This document shows positions 34,897 through 45,723 of a stretch of DNA of 64,000 nucleotides, in pieces; the stretch's first letter is position 1; every line of letters starts with the position of its first letter. The position numbers and the translations under genes are program-made. This stretch comes from Galeruca laticollis. Its lineage: Eukaryota; Arthropoda; Insecta; Coleoptera; Chrysomelidae. The notes beneath the pieces are model-generated. The model ran no database searches. It was not told the DNA's origin and was given only the letters and a program-made list of their open reading frames with translations. The DNA lies in NCBI GenBank assembly GCA_963921935.1, contig OY998176.1, forward strand, positions 167,582,445-167,646,444. The letters run 5' to 3'.

Positions 34897-36620
34897 GTAA
34901 GATGCATATTGAACGGCTATTTCACAACTCTCAGATCCCGGATTGTATAGGATAATAAAGATAATCGAACCCGTATGTGTATAGAGTACAATGTTCCTAT
35001 ACAATTTACTTCTGTCGTTTCATATTGTTTTTATATAGCGAAATTACAAGACCTATCTCCGTTTGGTTATCAGGAGCAAATTCAGTTGCCGTTTATTATT
35101 TTTATAACTTATTAACTGACAACAATTTGGTTAGAAGAAAGTTCAACACTGTTTATATTATATTTGTACATCTATAACGTTTAGTTTTACAGTCACAACA
35201 TTGATTGAACAGAATTAATTTTTGATAAATTATTAGTCACATTTTCAGTATTATTTAGTAGACTACATGTGATGCTTGGAGGGTGTGGAAAACTGTGGTG
35301 GGAAAGGGTGTGCGGAAGGGTATAGCAAACTGTCCCTTTGTTCCAAGGGCAGCGATTTACAAAAGAAAATGGAGTAACCAAAAGATCGACCATTAAATAA
35401 TACATTTTATTCTGAAAATACTTCTCACATTCATTACTGTTTATATTCATTATCAATTGATTGCAAAGTGTAAAATGCTAATAACTACCCAGCATATATT
35501 ACAATTGCCGATTTTAGTAAACAGAATAATGAATGTACATGTTCAATAAAATATTTCCTTTAACATAAGAGATGAATATTTGAGTAACGAAGAATGAATT
35601 CAATACTGAGTGCCCTCAAGCCAATATCTTTAATCGGAAGAGAGAAATGTACAGGTAATACTTACAATTTCCATTAACAGATATTTTTTTGGTTTCATGT
35701 TTATACAGAGGAAGTGCTTAACTCACAATGTTTTTTATTAATATCAGCTTTTCAATGAAACATCTGTATTTTTATTTTGTGTGGAGAGTAAATTAGTAAA
35801 CCAAAGAGTGAATTTTGAAACGGTTGAATTGGAAAATAATCAGTATGCAAGTTAATTTGAAATTTTAACATCGTTAGGCAATAGACTGTCGTTCTCTTTA
35901 ATAATAACTTCATCTACTGTAACTGTAAGTCGGAAACTATATTTTAATTTAAGAATAAATGATATTTAAAAATTGAAAACGAGCGTAGACAAAAAATAAA
36001 TGAACTGCAGTGATTAATTTTATATATGAGAAAAAAATGTAACAATACTAAACGCATCAGAGCGAATCTTGAATTTTCGTGGTTCAATGTGACAGGCAAT
36101 GCTAGTCAAACATTCATAGTTAACAAGTACGCTCATGTCGCTTCTCCCTCATCCCTTCTTACTTGTGCTATCACCTAGCAACCGCTTGCGTATAATACTC
36201 ATTGCTTATTTTAATAAAACTAACACTATTTCATTCTTCCTTCTCGTCTGCCTGTTAATAGGCAACACTTGTTGAATTGTAAATATCCATTTAGAGTCTA
36301 AACCTGTCAGATAGTAAGGTATGTTGACCAATTATGGGCACAACTCCTTTAAAATTTCGATTCGTTGTGCTATTCTTCCCTAAATGGCTTAGGGAAGTAA
36401 TCTATATTACCACTGACCAACGCCTATGCTATCTCAGCAGATGGCAGCTCTTGAGTTATGAAATATACTTCATAATGGCGAACTGGTTCATGTTATACAT
36501 CATTTGTTAGCCAGCTTTCTCTGTTTGAAGCTGCAGTTGTTAGAATATTCATTTAAGATACTTTCTAGATTTTTTTCCCAATTAACTTTGTGAAGGTCAA
36601 ATATGGCATCTGCCTCAGCG
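34897..36620. other. 1.7-kb spacer, no gene recognised
   Basis: AT-rich, no recognisable coding sequence. The region 36100-36520 has more balanced composition and may be the 5' untranslated end of the following pogo-like element, but I could not identify its terminus. Confidence 0.4.
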
Positions 36621-36639
36621 CCAAATTATTGTTTCTACC

Positions 36640-38153
36640 ACATTTTTTTTCTCAATTTTAGGAAAAGGCAGCAACTAAAAGACAAAGTGGAGCCAGGCCG
36701 ACTTAAGCAGGTTCATGGAGGCTGTGCGAAATGAAACATCAATAAAAAAGCCGCCCAGATTTCAATATCCCACGTAGTATCTTGCAACGTCATGTTCATG
36801 CAGGAAAGGCCGAGAAACGTTTAGGGAGACACTCCATGCTTAGTGCAGTGCATGAACAAGAACTTTGCAGCTGCATTTATAGATTTGCCGAAATCGGTAT
36901 GCCATTAACCTCGAAAGTTTTGCGAAGAACCGTTCACACATTCTGCGTTGAAAATAATGTGACACCACCACCAAGCAGAAAACCATCCCTAATAATTGGG
37001 CGTAAATGGCTTAAACTGTTTCTTCAGCGTCATCCAGATGTAGCCCAAAGGAATTCAGAAACAGTTATTCCAGCTTGAGCCTCAAAATTGAGTAAAGATA
37101 TTGTAACCCATTACTTCCAGGAATTAGCAAAAGTAATGACTGAACTGGGAGTTATGAATCAACTGCAGTTAATATTTAACATAGAAAAAAAGGGCTGTCA
37201 ACTCACGCTTCACAAAGAGCCAAAAGTCTTAACCCGAAAAGGAATTAAAAGAGTTCCTATGTTAGCATCAGAACATGGAGAAAATGTGATTGTGGTGTCA
37301 TGTAAAAATGCGTTAGGGTCGATTATACCACCTGTAATCTTATTAAAGGGGTAAAGGAATAAACCCGAATATTCGGACAACTTACCGCCTGGTGCTAACG
37401 TGTCCATGACCTCAAAGGGTAGCATGACTACATAAACTTTCGTCAAATGGCTAGATAACTTTTAACTATACAATCCACCGGGAAAAGTTTTGCAGATATT
37501 CGAAGGGGCGAAATCCCACTTTAATGCAAATATTGTCGCTACGGCTGACCGTCACGAAATAACTCTATTGTTTATGCAAAGTAATTGCACCCACGAATTT
37601 CAACTCCTGGATAAGTCGGTGTTCCGGTCGTTTGAGTACCACTGGGATAATGAAGTTCACCGCTTTTGGGGGCACCAAGTTGATAGAAGACTGAAGAAAA
37701 CAAGTTTTGGTATAGTGTTCTCAAAGGTTCCGCCCAAGGCAGTAACACCTACAAATGTGGCAAATGTATTTCGAGCTACAGGAATATATACTTATAACCC
37801 AACCGTAATTCATGAAACGGTCTATGTACCCTTCCGACTAACAGAAAAAGGTCTGGACATTTCTCAGTCCACAGAAGAAGTTCAACAAACGGATCTGATA
37901 CAAAATCCAAATTTTTCAGATCAAAATCAATAAAGAGTGGGTCCCCCATCGTAGATATGGATCGTGATAGTTCAAACAGAAGTCCGCAACCAGGCCCTTC
38001 TAAGGAAGCTTTTGTGATTAAGAAGCCGCGATGTAAGCGAGCTGCTTCATCTGACAGTGATACGTGCAGTCAGAACATCTTCGCACAGTTCAGAGTATGC
38101 TGAACTCGCTTCAGATGAGTCTAGTTCAGAAGGAGATACTGATGAACACTCAT
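36640..38153 (+). mobile_element. Second pogo/Tigger-like transposase pseudogene
   Basis: Three readable blocks. 36782-37078: HTH region (LGRHSMLSAVHEQELCSCI, IYRFAEIGMPLTSKVLRRTV, GRKWLKLFLQRHPDVAQRNS). 37088-37354: start of DDE (LGVMNQLQLIFNIEKKGCQL; the catalytic 'N.DE' reads NIEK, so the first Asp is lost; then SIIPPVILLKG). 37490-37933: GAKSHFNANIVATADRHE and CTHEFQLLDKSVFRSFEYHW, followed by a proline-rich tail. It is a different subfamily from the element at 20597-25640. Its 3' side is cut by the BEL/Pao LTR at 38154; I found no inverted termini. Confidence 0.7.
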
Positions 38154-38414
38154 TGTTGCGGAAAGTTGTCGCTAATGTTGCGGAAAGTTGTCACTTTGTG
38201 TTTTTTTTTCATAATCAATTTTGTTGAAACGTCATATTTTTGACATTTTTGTAATAAGTAGTATGATTGAATTTGAAGTGACTAGTTAAACTTTGTAAAC
38301 GAAAATTCATTGAAAATTAAAGTTTTCTGGTATTTTTACTGCATCCTGATCCAAGTATTGTCCTTTTACTTGACGTATTCAGTCACCGGGTAGGTGCATC
38401 TCGAATATTTAACA
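38154..38414 (+). repeat. Putative 5' LTR of BEL/Pao retrotransposon
   Basis: The right boundary is good: CA at 38413-38414 is followed after two bases by a primer-binding-site-like sequence. The left boundary is inferred from TGTTGCGG at 38154; the same 22-bp unit (TGTTGCGGAAAGTTGTCxCT type) repeats at 38176, so the LTR could start at either. Length about 240-260 bp. There is no second LTR because the element is truncated at its 3' side. Confidence 0.55.
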
Positions 38415-38416
38415 TT

Positions 38417-38434
38417 TGGCGACCGTGACAGGGC
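38417..38434 (+). promoter_or_regulatory. Primer-binding site, BEL/Pao type
   Basis: TGGCGACCGTGACAGGGC lies two bases after the LTR end and six bases before the gag start codon. 'TGGCGACCGTGAC' is the primer-binding sequence usual in BEL/Pao elements, which pairs with the 3' end of a host tRNA to prime minus-strand synthesis. I cannot name the tRNA from this window alone. Confidence 0.7.
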
Positions 38435-39221
38435 GGACTATGGAGAAGGTGGAAAAAGTACTTGCGGTTCAAAGGTATTCTTTTGACCGAGTCTTCGATG
38501 GAATTATGATACTGTTCGAAAAAACTGATTTAGATAAGGTAGAAATACATAGTAATATACGCCTTTTGGAACAGAAATTTGAAATCCTGATGGATTTGCA
38601 CAAGCAAGTTTTGGATTACCTCACAGACGATGATGAAGCTTTGAGTTTTGAGATTTCAACTGCCGATGAGTATTCTACGAGATATTATAAGGTGAAGCTG
38701 TTGGCTGACAATATTTCGAATAAAGATTATATAGCAGATAGTATTTCTCAGTATTCCAGCAACACCATAAGGAAACTCAAGTTACCGACCATTGAGTTCA
38801 AGAAGTTTGGTGGTGAAATTAGAGATTGGCTGGCGGGGTTGGCTGTCTTTGCTCATTGTTGCACTGCTTTAACTACTGCTTGCTGCTTTTGCATGTATGT
38901 TAGTTTGGGTTATGGGATGGTGGACAAATTCAGCTATCGGGTGTCTGCTTCCACGTTAGCACCGCTGGTAATGGGAATAACAGGATCATTTATGGTGCTG
39001 TTATTCTTTGACTAAATGACATCCCAACGGTTTTGTTTTACGGCTTAATCCTAAGGTGTGCGTATCCGTGCCGAGGGGATGCATGACAGTGAGCCTATCA
39101 TCTGTCACTAACGGAACCTTCGGGATACTAGGCGCCCTCCCGTCGTAAGTCAGCCTTGTCATGGTAATGCAGGGCTCTGCCGTGATGGACCTCTTTTTCC
39201 CTAGCTACTCGTGGGACTTTT

Positions 39222-40562
39222 ATGGAAGAAGTAACTAAAAATATAAATACCACAGAGGAGATGGAAGTCGAACTATCGACTCCAACTGGCCTCCCTGTAA
39301 CTTCGGATCAGGAACGAGACCTACTCAGGTCTCCAACTCCTGAAAATAAACCTAGGAAACTAGGTGGTGTAGCCAGGAAACGACTTAGTCGTCTCCTTAA
39401 GAGTGGGGTTCCTTACGAATCCGCCTTGCACCAAATACTAGAGCAGCGAGAGCGGGATCAGCCGCAAGAGAGGAAACATACTCCCTCTGTGGCTGGTACC
39501 AGCAAGCGCTTACGCTCTAATGATGACTCACCTGAACAAGAGGCAAAGAAGCCCTGCTCAGCTGAATCAGTGGTACCGTCAGGTGAAACTGACTTACAAA
39601 AGCCCTCTTATGGGCAGGCTGTATCCGGCATCAAGGTGGGAATTTTACATCTTGAACATCCGACAGCCTCGATTACGACCAAATAAATGGAGTCCCTTCA
39701 GTATGCCATTATGGCCGCTGTAGAGGATATACCTGATGGTGGTCCACAAGTACAGTTCCAGAGCTGTACTTTCCGGCCTGGATGGTTACAGGTCACCTGT
39801 GTAAATCAGGAGAGTGTCTCGTGGTTGACTGGAGTAGTCAATACACTTCAACCATGGGACGGTGCCTCCCTGAAATGTGTTTCAGGTGACCAACTCCCGA
39901 AGCCACACATCTGTGTGGCTTACATACCTGACGAAGGCAGTCGTAGACTGACTTCAGAACAGGTCCTCACCAGACTGAGGAAAATGAACCATGGTCTGTT
40001 TACCTTGGAGTGGACTGTCCTACACAAGGAAATTGCAGGCCCTGGTCAAACATGGACTTTTGCCATTGACGATCGATCCATGGCCACGTTGGAGAGGATC
40101 GGATTTAAACCATATTTCGGTTTTGGACAGGTTGTTTTCCGACCCAAAACCCGCCCCTCCCAACTGACATCAAAACCGGGTCCCTCGAAGAGATCCGAAA
40201 AAAGCCGCGGCCCGGGGCCGAGTGGAAAACCTCCTGTTACAGTGAGGAGGACCGACCCTCCTCACAAGAGCAGGGGGAGTGTACCACCGGCACGTAGCCG
40301 GGGCACTAGCCATCCCAAAGGGAGAGCTGGCTTCCCCAAAAAGAAGACGGGTAACGTCTCTTCAACGGAACGGGAAAAAGGAACTGGACCTGCTGTCCTG
40401 AAATCGAAGACCAGTACGGCCTCGACTAAAGGACCAAAGCAATCAGCTGGATCTGCCATGGCGAAAGGTGACCAAGCCTCGTCAATGGCACCAACTACAG
40501 CCTCACCCCTGGGAGGATCAGATGGTGGCGCCTCAATTGACCCACCGTGTGATCTCCCCTAG
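39222..40562 (+). pseudogene. LOA LINE ORF1 (DUF4780-like), one nonsense codon
   Basis: 447 codons in one frame, interrupted by TAA at 39684-39686 directly before an ATG. Comparison with the family pattern suggests a Gln codon (CAA) mutated to TAA: the region around GQAVSGIKVGILHLEHP precedes the stop and MESLQYAIMAAVEDI follows, as one continuous domain. Residues ~1-140 are disordered and charged. Residues ~145-320 form the conserved domain (FRPGWLQVTCVNQESVSWL, PKPHICVAYIPDEGSRRL, FGFGQVVFRPKTR) found in ORF1 of many insect LINEs of this group and catalogued as DUF4780. Residues ~320-447 are Arg/Lys/Pro/Ser-rich and likely bind RNA. There are no zinc knuckles in ORF1. It should coat the element RNA. 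Confidence 0.85.
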
Positions 40563-40570
40563 GGATCTGA

Positions 40571-43500
40571 GGAGACACAAGTTTGCCTGCGGCTACCGTA
40601 TTCGTCACATTCAACTGTTTACAGGCAAACTTACAGCATGCCAAGGCCGCTTCATACATTCTTGGCAAAAGGTTCAAAGACGAATCAATCGACCTTGCCT
40701 TCCTGCAAGAACCATGGACAGGAAACACAGACCGAGTAACTGGTCTCAGCAATATTCCTGGCGAGGTAGTAGTCTGTCCTGGGGTGAAACCCAGGGCTTG
40801 TCTCCTCATAAGGAAAAATATTAATTATTTTTTGCTTACAGGCTTTTGCACTCCTGATGTAGTAGCCATCCAAGTGTCCCTACCGGAGAAGAATGGTATG
40901 ACTAACATAGTCGCCTGCTCAGCATACTTCCCAGGGGACACGGATACTGTACCTCCTCTCGCTATACGTCGGCTAGTCGACTATAGCAAGAAGAACAGAC
41001 TCCAGTTAGTCATGGGCTGTGACGCCAATTCACACCATACATCGTGGGGTAGCACGGATATAAATCAAAGAGGTGAGTTACTTTTTGATTATATACTAGG
41101 GGAAGGGCTATCTGTTATTAATAAGGGCTCCGAACCAACTTTTGTAACTAGAAATAGATCAGAGGTGTTAGATTTAACAATCAGCTCAAACTTTTTGAGC
41201 AATAAGATACGGCATTGGGCAGTATCTACTGAACCTTCGTGTTCAGATCACAGACACATTCAATTCAACATTGAAATAGGTCCACGGCCAGTAGTGGAAT
41301 ATCGCGACTCAAAAGCTACTGACTGGAGAGGATACAGAAATTCCCTTCAACGGTACATTGAGGAAGGCTTCACTACAATAAACAGTTGTGATGGGATAGA
41401 TAATGCGGCGGACAAGCTTCGGGAAGCAGTGATCTTCTCCTAGCATGAAAACTGTCCACTCAAGACAAAAAGAGACAATCGCAACTCTACTTGGTGGAAC
41501 AAAAGCCTAGACAAGCGAAGAAAAGAAGTTCGACGACTATTCAATCGATCTAAAGAGTCAGGCAACTGGGAACATTATAGAACTGCTCTAACAACTTATA
41601 ACAAAGAAATTAGAAAGGCGAAACGGGAGTCTTGGAAGAAGTTCTGTGAGAGTATATCCGACATACCCCGCAGTACTAGAATACACAAGATTCTCTCTAA
41701 AGAGCCGATTGCCGAGATAGGGTCGATGAAACGACCAGATGGCACTTTTACGACCTCTAGAAAAGAAACGTTAGAGCTTTTGATTAAAAACCACTTTCCT
41801 GGAAGTTTGACTCTGGATAACAACCGACCTCCCCACTTTGAGGGCGCAAGGCGGCCCAAAAAGAATGATTGGGAGGTCGCCAAGAACGTTATCACAGCAC
41901 CGGCAATTGAATGGGCAATAAAATCATTTCAGCCCTTCAAATCTCCCGGTGAGGATGGCATCTTTCCAGCTCTGCTACAAAACGGACTGGAATTACTTAT
42001 ACCCATCCTCATTAAATTGTATAGAGCTAGTCTGGCGTGGAATTATATACCACCCAGTTGGTTGGCAGCTAGGGTAGTATATATACCGAAAGTGGGCCGC
42101 ACTGACCCACACCCTAAATCTGTCAGACCAATCAGCCTAACATCTTTCCTGCTTAAAGGACTTGAAAGAGTACTGGACTGCCATATCAGGCAGGTAGCTT
42201 TATACAGCTCCCCCCTGAGCATCCACCAGTACGCTTATCAAACAGGCAAATCAACAGATTTAGCATTACATAACCTTGTTGAGAAAATCACACAATCCCT
42301 TAACAATAAGGAGATTGCGGTGGCCATTTTTCTCGACATCGAAGGAGCATTCGACAATGCACTACCAGCTTCCATTGGTTCAGCTTTGACTGAAAAGGGC
42401 ATTAAACCAACGATTACCGGCTGGATATATGCCATGCTCACTAATAGAACAGCCACTACATCTATTCAGGACGAGGCCATCAGCTTTAAGGTTTCCAGGG
42501 GCTGCCCGCAGGGTGGAGTTTTATCTCCCCTTTTGTGGTCACTCCTGATGGATGACCTGCTTGGTACTCTCGTGGGTAGAGGGGTAGAACTGCAAGCGTA
42601 TGCAGACGACCTTGTCATTTTGGCAAGAACCAAGTCAGGACGGGTTGCACATAATACCCTCCAAAGGACTTTGGACGATGTCTACAGTTGGTGCCAGAGG
42701 GAACAGATGTCTGTTAACCCTGGCAAAACTGTAATAGTTCCCTTCACCAGGAGAAGGAGTTTGGCGGACCTTCCGCCACTTTCCTATAATGGTGAGGTTA
42801 TTCCATTTGCAGCGGAAGTAAAATATTTGGGGATCATCCTAGATAAAAAACTTACTTGGAACGCTCACTTGGAAAAAGTCATCCATAAGGCCAGACTTTC
42901 CTTGTGGACATGTCGCAGGATCTGCGGAAAATCTTGGGGCTTGGGTCCCAAACAAATCCATTGGATATATGTGATGATTGTTAGACCAATGATCACATAC
43001 GGAGCCATTGCTTGGTGGTCAAAATCTTTACAGAAAACGGCCCAAGCAAAGCTCTCTGGCATACAGAGACAGGCTAGTTTGGCTATAACTGGTGCTATCA
43101 GCACCACACCGTCAGCAGCCATGGAAGTCCTCCTGGACCTTCCTCCTCTCCACATACTTCTGGAAAAGGAGGCCAGATGGACAACATATAGAATTGTGCA
43201 TATTTCTAAATGCACGAAACAGGCTTATACAGAGCAAAGTAGAATGCTAGCGGCTACCGAAAGTCATAGTATTCTAGGAATGACCTCTGATATAATGCCC
43301 CCAACAGTAAACCATAATCTGCCTTATACCGTCCTATTTCCAAATAGAGATGAATGGGTCCTCCGCAAGGATGAACTCTCAAGAGCAGACATCTGTTGGT
43401 ACACTGATGGATCAAAGACACCCTCAGGCTCTGGTGCGGGTGTATACGGTCGAAGACCTAGGACAGAAATCTCAACATCTCTGGGATCCTATGCAACCGT

Positions 43501-44227
43501 ATTTCAGGCAGAAATTTATGCCATTGCTTCATGTGTGGAGAGTTTGGGGCAATCCAACCTGACACACAGATCAATAAAAATTTTCACGGACAGCCAAGCG
43601 TCCTTGAAAGCACTTAGCTCGTACCGTGTAACGTCGAAATTGGTTTTAGACTGCCAAAAAAGACTCGCCTCAATAGGAGAACGCAACAGGGTATCGCTGG
43701 TTTGGATTCCTGGCCACTCTGGTATGGATGGTAATGAGAAGGCTGACTCTCTTGCAAGAGAGGGTGCCGCTCATGACTTTATCGGACCAGAACCTACAAT
43801 TGGCATCGCAACATGTGTTGTCAAACATACACTAAATACTTGGACTGCAAGAAGAGTTTTAGACTTCTGGCATAATATACCAGGATTGGTTCATTCAAAG
43901 GCCTTCATACATCCTTCGAATAATGTATCCAAACAAATGTTAGGCTATAAAAGACACGATCTACGGTGCCTAACAGGCCTCTTAACAGGCCACTGTCGAT
44001 TGAATCATCATATGCTGAAACTTGGACTGTCGGATGATCCGATTTGCCGTCTTTGTCTGGAAGATGATGAAACAGCAGAGCATATAATTTGTGCCTGCCC
44101 CGCCGCGGCGCAAATCAGGTATCGGATGTTTGGCAGGGCCACTCTCTTGCCCTCGGACCTGAAATATCATTCACTGAACAAATTAATCGGCTTCGTCAAG
44201 AAGCTGAATTTGTTTGGTGAAATTTGA
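40571..44227 (+). pseudogene. LOA LINE ORF2: AP endonuclease, RT, RNase H; one nonsense codon
   Basis: One frame of about 1,219 codons broken by a single TAG at 41441-41443. There is no ATG near the beginning: the first open codon is at 40571, only 9 bases after the ORF1 stop (40560-40562), so ORF2 may be reached by re-initiation, or its AUG was lost. Numbering from 40583: endonuclease with QANLQ (14-18), QEP (42-44, metal-binding Glu), GCDANSHHTSWG (~150) and SDHRH (221-225). RT with VYIPKVGR, SVRPISLTSFLLKGLERVL, YQTGKSTDLAL, IFLDIEGAFDNA (first Asp), GCPQGGVLSPLLW and AYADD at 42596-42610 (catalytic pair intact). RNase H with WYTDGSK (about 43397), FQAEIYAI, FTDSQA, WIPGHSGMDGNEKAD: all four acidic residues present. 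C-terminal CRLCLEDDETAEHIICAC (44045-44098), a CCHC knuckle. Confidence 0.88.
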
Positions 44228-44312
44228 ATAGGTATGAGCCACAATAGATTCTCGCGAGTCGCAGTGGAGGGCCTCATTGACCCACTCATTATAAACCTAA
44301 CCTAACCTAACC
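44228..44312 (+). repeat. LINE 3' untranslated region and (CCTAA)n tail
   Basis: After the ORF2 stop come about 65 bases, then AACCTAACCTAACCTAACC (44294-44312) immediately before the target duplication. The tail takes the place of poly-A. Its unit is the complement of TTAGG, the usual insect telomere repeat; about three and a half units are present. Confidence 0.8.
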
Positions 44313-45723
44313 TAGAGATTGGCTTCCCTTCTGGAGCCAATTCAAACGAATTGAAGACGATGAGGGCATTGCTCCAGAGGATAAATTTCAATATTCAATT
44401 TAAGTGACCATTCCAAATACAAGATCTCGTCAACTGGTTGAAAGTTACCCACCGAGTGCGGAAAATTACCCGAAAGCGATTGAAAGCCTCAAGAGCAGAT
44501 TTGGAAGGAAATATATTCTGGTGGAGTTTTATGTACGAGAATTATTGAAGCTGGTGTTGAACAATCTTTCGAATAATAATAAACTCAGTTTTCTCTATGA
44601 TAAAATGGAATCCCAACTGCGATCGTTAGAAACTCTTGATGTTACTTCTGATACTTGCGCGGCTATGTTGTATCCGTTGATGGAGTCCTGCCTTCCTGAA
44701 GATCTTATACGAGTATGGCGAAGGAGTAGCCTTCACGATAGTCAATCTACTCTCAAAAATCGCTTGGATAAATTGATGTCATTTGTCCGGAAAGGAGTAG
44801 AGAACGAGGAAATAATTAATTTGGCTGTATCAGGATTCGACATGCATAGCAAACCAAAAAAGAAGTTTGATTCTTCCAAAACTCATGTTTTGCCGACAAC
44901 TTCTGGGTTAATGAATAATAAAATGCAAAAGAAATGTCATTTTTGTAGCGGAGCCCACTCTAGTGAGATTTGTGCAGATGCCAAGAAGTTGACTTTGTTT
45001 GAACGCAGAAAGAAGCTGATCGAAAGAGGATGTTGTCATCAGTGTCTGAAATACGGCCATATTTCTAGAAAATCTCGGGTTAATGTAGTGTGTACTGAGT
45101 GTAATGGTAGACATTTTGCTATTATGTGTCCCAAAAACGAAGAAACAGACTCGAAACTTCCCGAAACAGCAAAAATAAACATAGAAAACAGCTTATCGAA
45201 TAGTTCGTATTCTGAAGTTTTTCTGCAAACTTTAGTTGTCAATTTGAATGGGGCAAATAAGTCAAGAACAGCTCGTGTGATCATTGACACTGGTTCTCAG
45301 AAGTCATATGTGACAAAGTCTGCAGCTATAGAGATGGGTTACGAATGCTTGAGACAAGAAGAGATCATTCACGTCTTATTTGGTGGCACTAAAACGAACG
45401 CTTTGAAGAATGAATATTATTGTAATTTTGAAGCATTAGATCAACCTCTGATATGTACCAATGTAGCATGTATTCGAGAAGGTCCATGGATGAGCAAATT
45501 ACAATCACTTGGTATTGAGATCTCTGACATTCGAAAAGGACCTATTGATATCCTTATTGGAGCTGATATCGCAGGTAAACTGTTCACTGGAAACCGTTAT
45601 CAACTGGAAAGTGGTCTTGTAGCACTAGAAACCCTTCTGGGTTGGACATTAATGGGCAAAGTTGACGACATGGGGTACCTAATATGGGCAACAAAACGCG
45701 AAAACATTTTTTTACGTTGCTGA

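Larger units (their letters stand above)
38832..44312 (+). mobile_element. Full-length, nearly intact LOA-type LINE (5.48 kb)
   Basis: Flanked by a perfect 12-bp duplication TAGAGATTGGCT (38820-38831 and 44313-44324) that restores the BEL gag frame when the element is removed. It starts GGCGGGGTTGGC, has a 390-bp 5' untranslated region, ORF1 (39222-40562), ORF2 (about 40571-44227), an 60-bp 3' untranslated region, and a 3' tail of (CCTAA)n at 44294-44312. Each ORF carries just one nonsense codon, and no frameshift was seen. The presence of AP endonuclease, RT and RNase H plus a CCHC at the C-terminus fits the LOA/I group. GC content is clearly above the surroundings, as expected for a recent arrival. 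Confidence 0.9.
38440..45723 (+). pseudogene. BEL/Pao gag-protease gene, split by a LINE and 3'-truncated
   Basis: Start codon ATG at 38440. The first part (38440-38831) is the gag N-terminus, a helical stretch ending KLPTIEFKKFGGEIRDWL, the conserved lead-in of BEL/Pao gag. The LINE of 38832-44312 interrupts it, and the same frame resumes at 44313. A TAA follows at 44401-44403. The main block 44404-45723 gives the gag core (ENYPKAIESLKSRFGRK, VRELLKLVLNN), three zinc-knuckle-like motifs (CHFCSGAHSSEIC; CHQCLKYGHISRKS, whose last Cys is Ser; CTECNGRHFAIMC), and a retropepsin-like protease (VIIDTGSQKSYV, catalytic DTG). It ends at a TGA where RT should begin; RT, RNase H and integrase are missing. 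Two stops and a damaged knuckle mean this copy is inactive. Confidence 0.85.

Noticed and set aside
38416..39015. A 199-codon open frame
   Set aside because: It is a chimera: the first part is BEL gag, and after 38831 it reads through the 5' untranslated region of the inserted LINE. The stretch with membrane-like residues is not a real protein domain.
39020..39220. tRNA-like or SINE-like sequence in the LINE 5' untranslated region
   Set aside because: No A/B box arrangement or cloverleaf could be built; treated as LINE 5' untranslated region.
44294..44312. Telomere sequence
   Set aside because: Only about three and a half CCTAA units, sandwiched between a LINE 3' end and its target duplication; it is the LINE tail.
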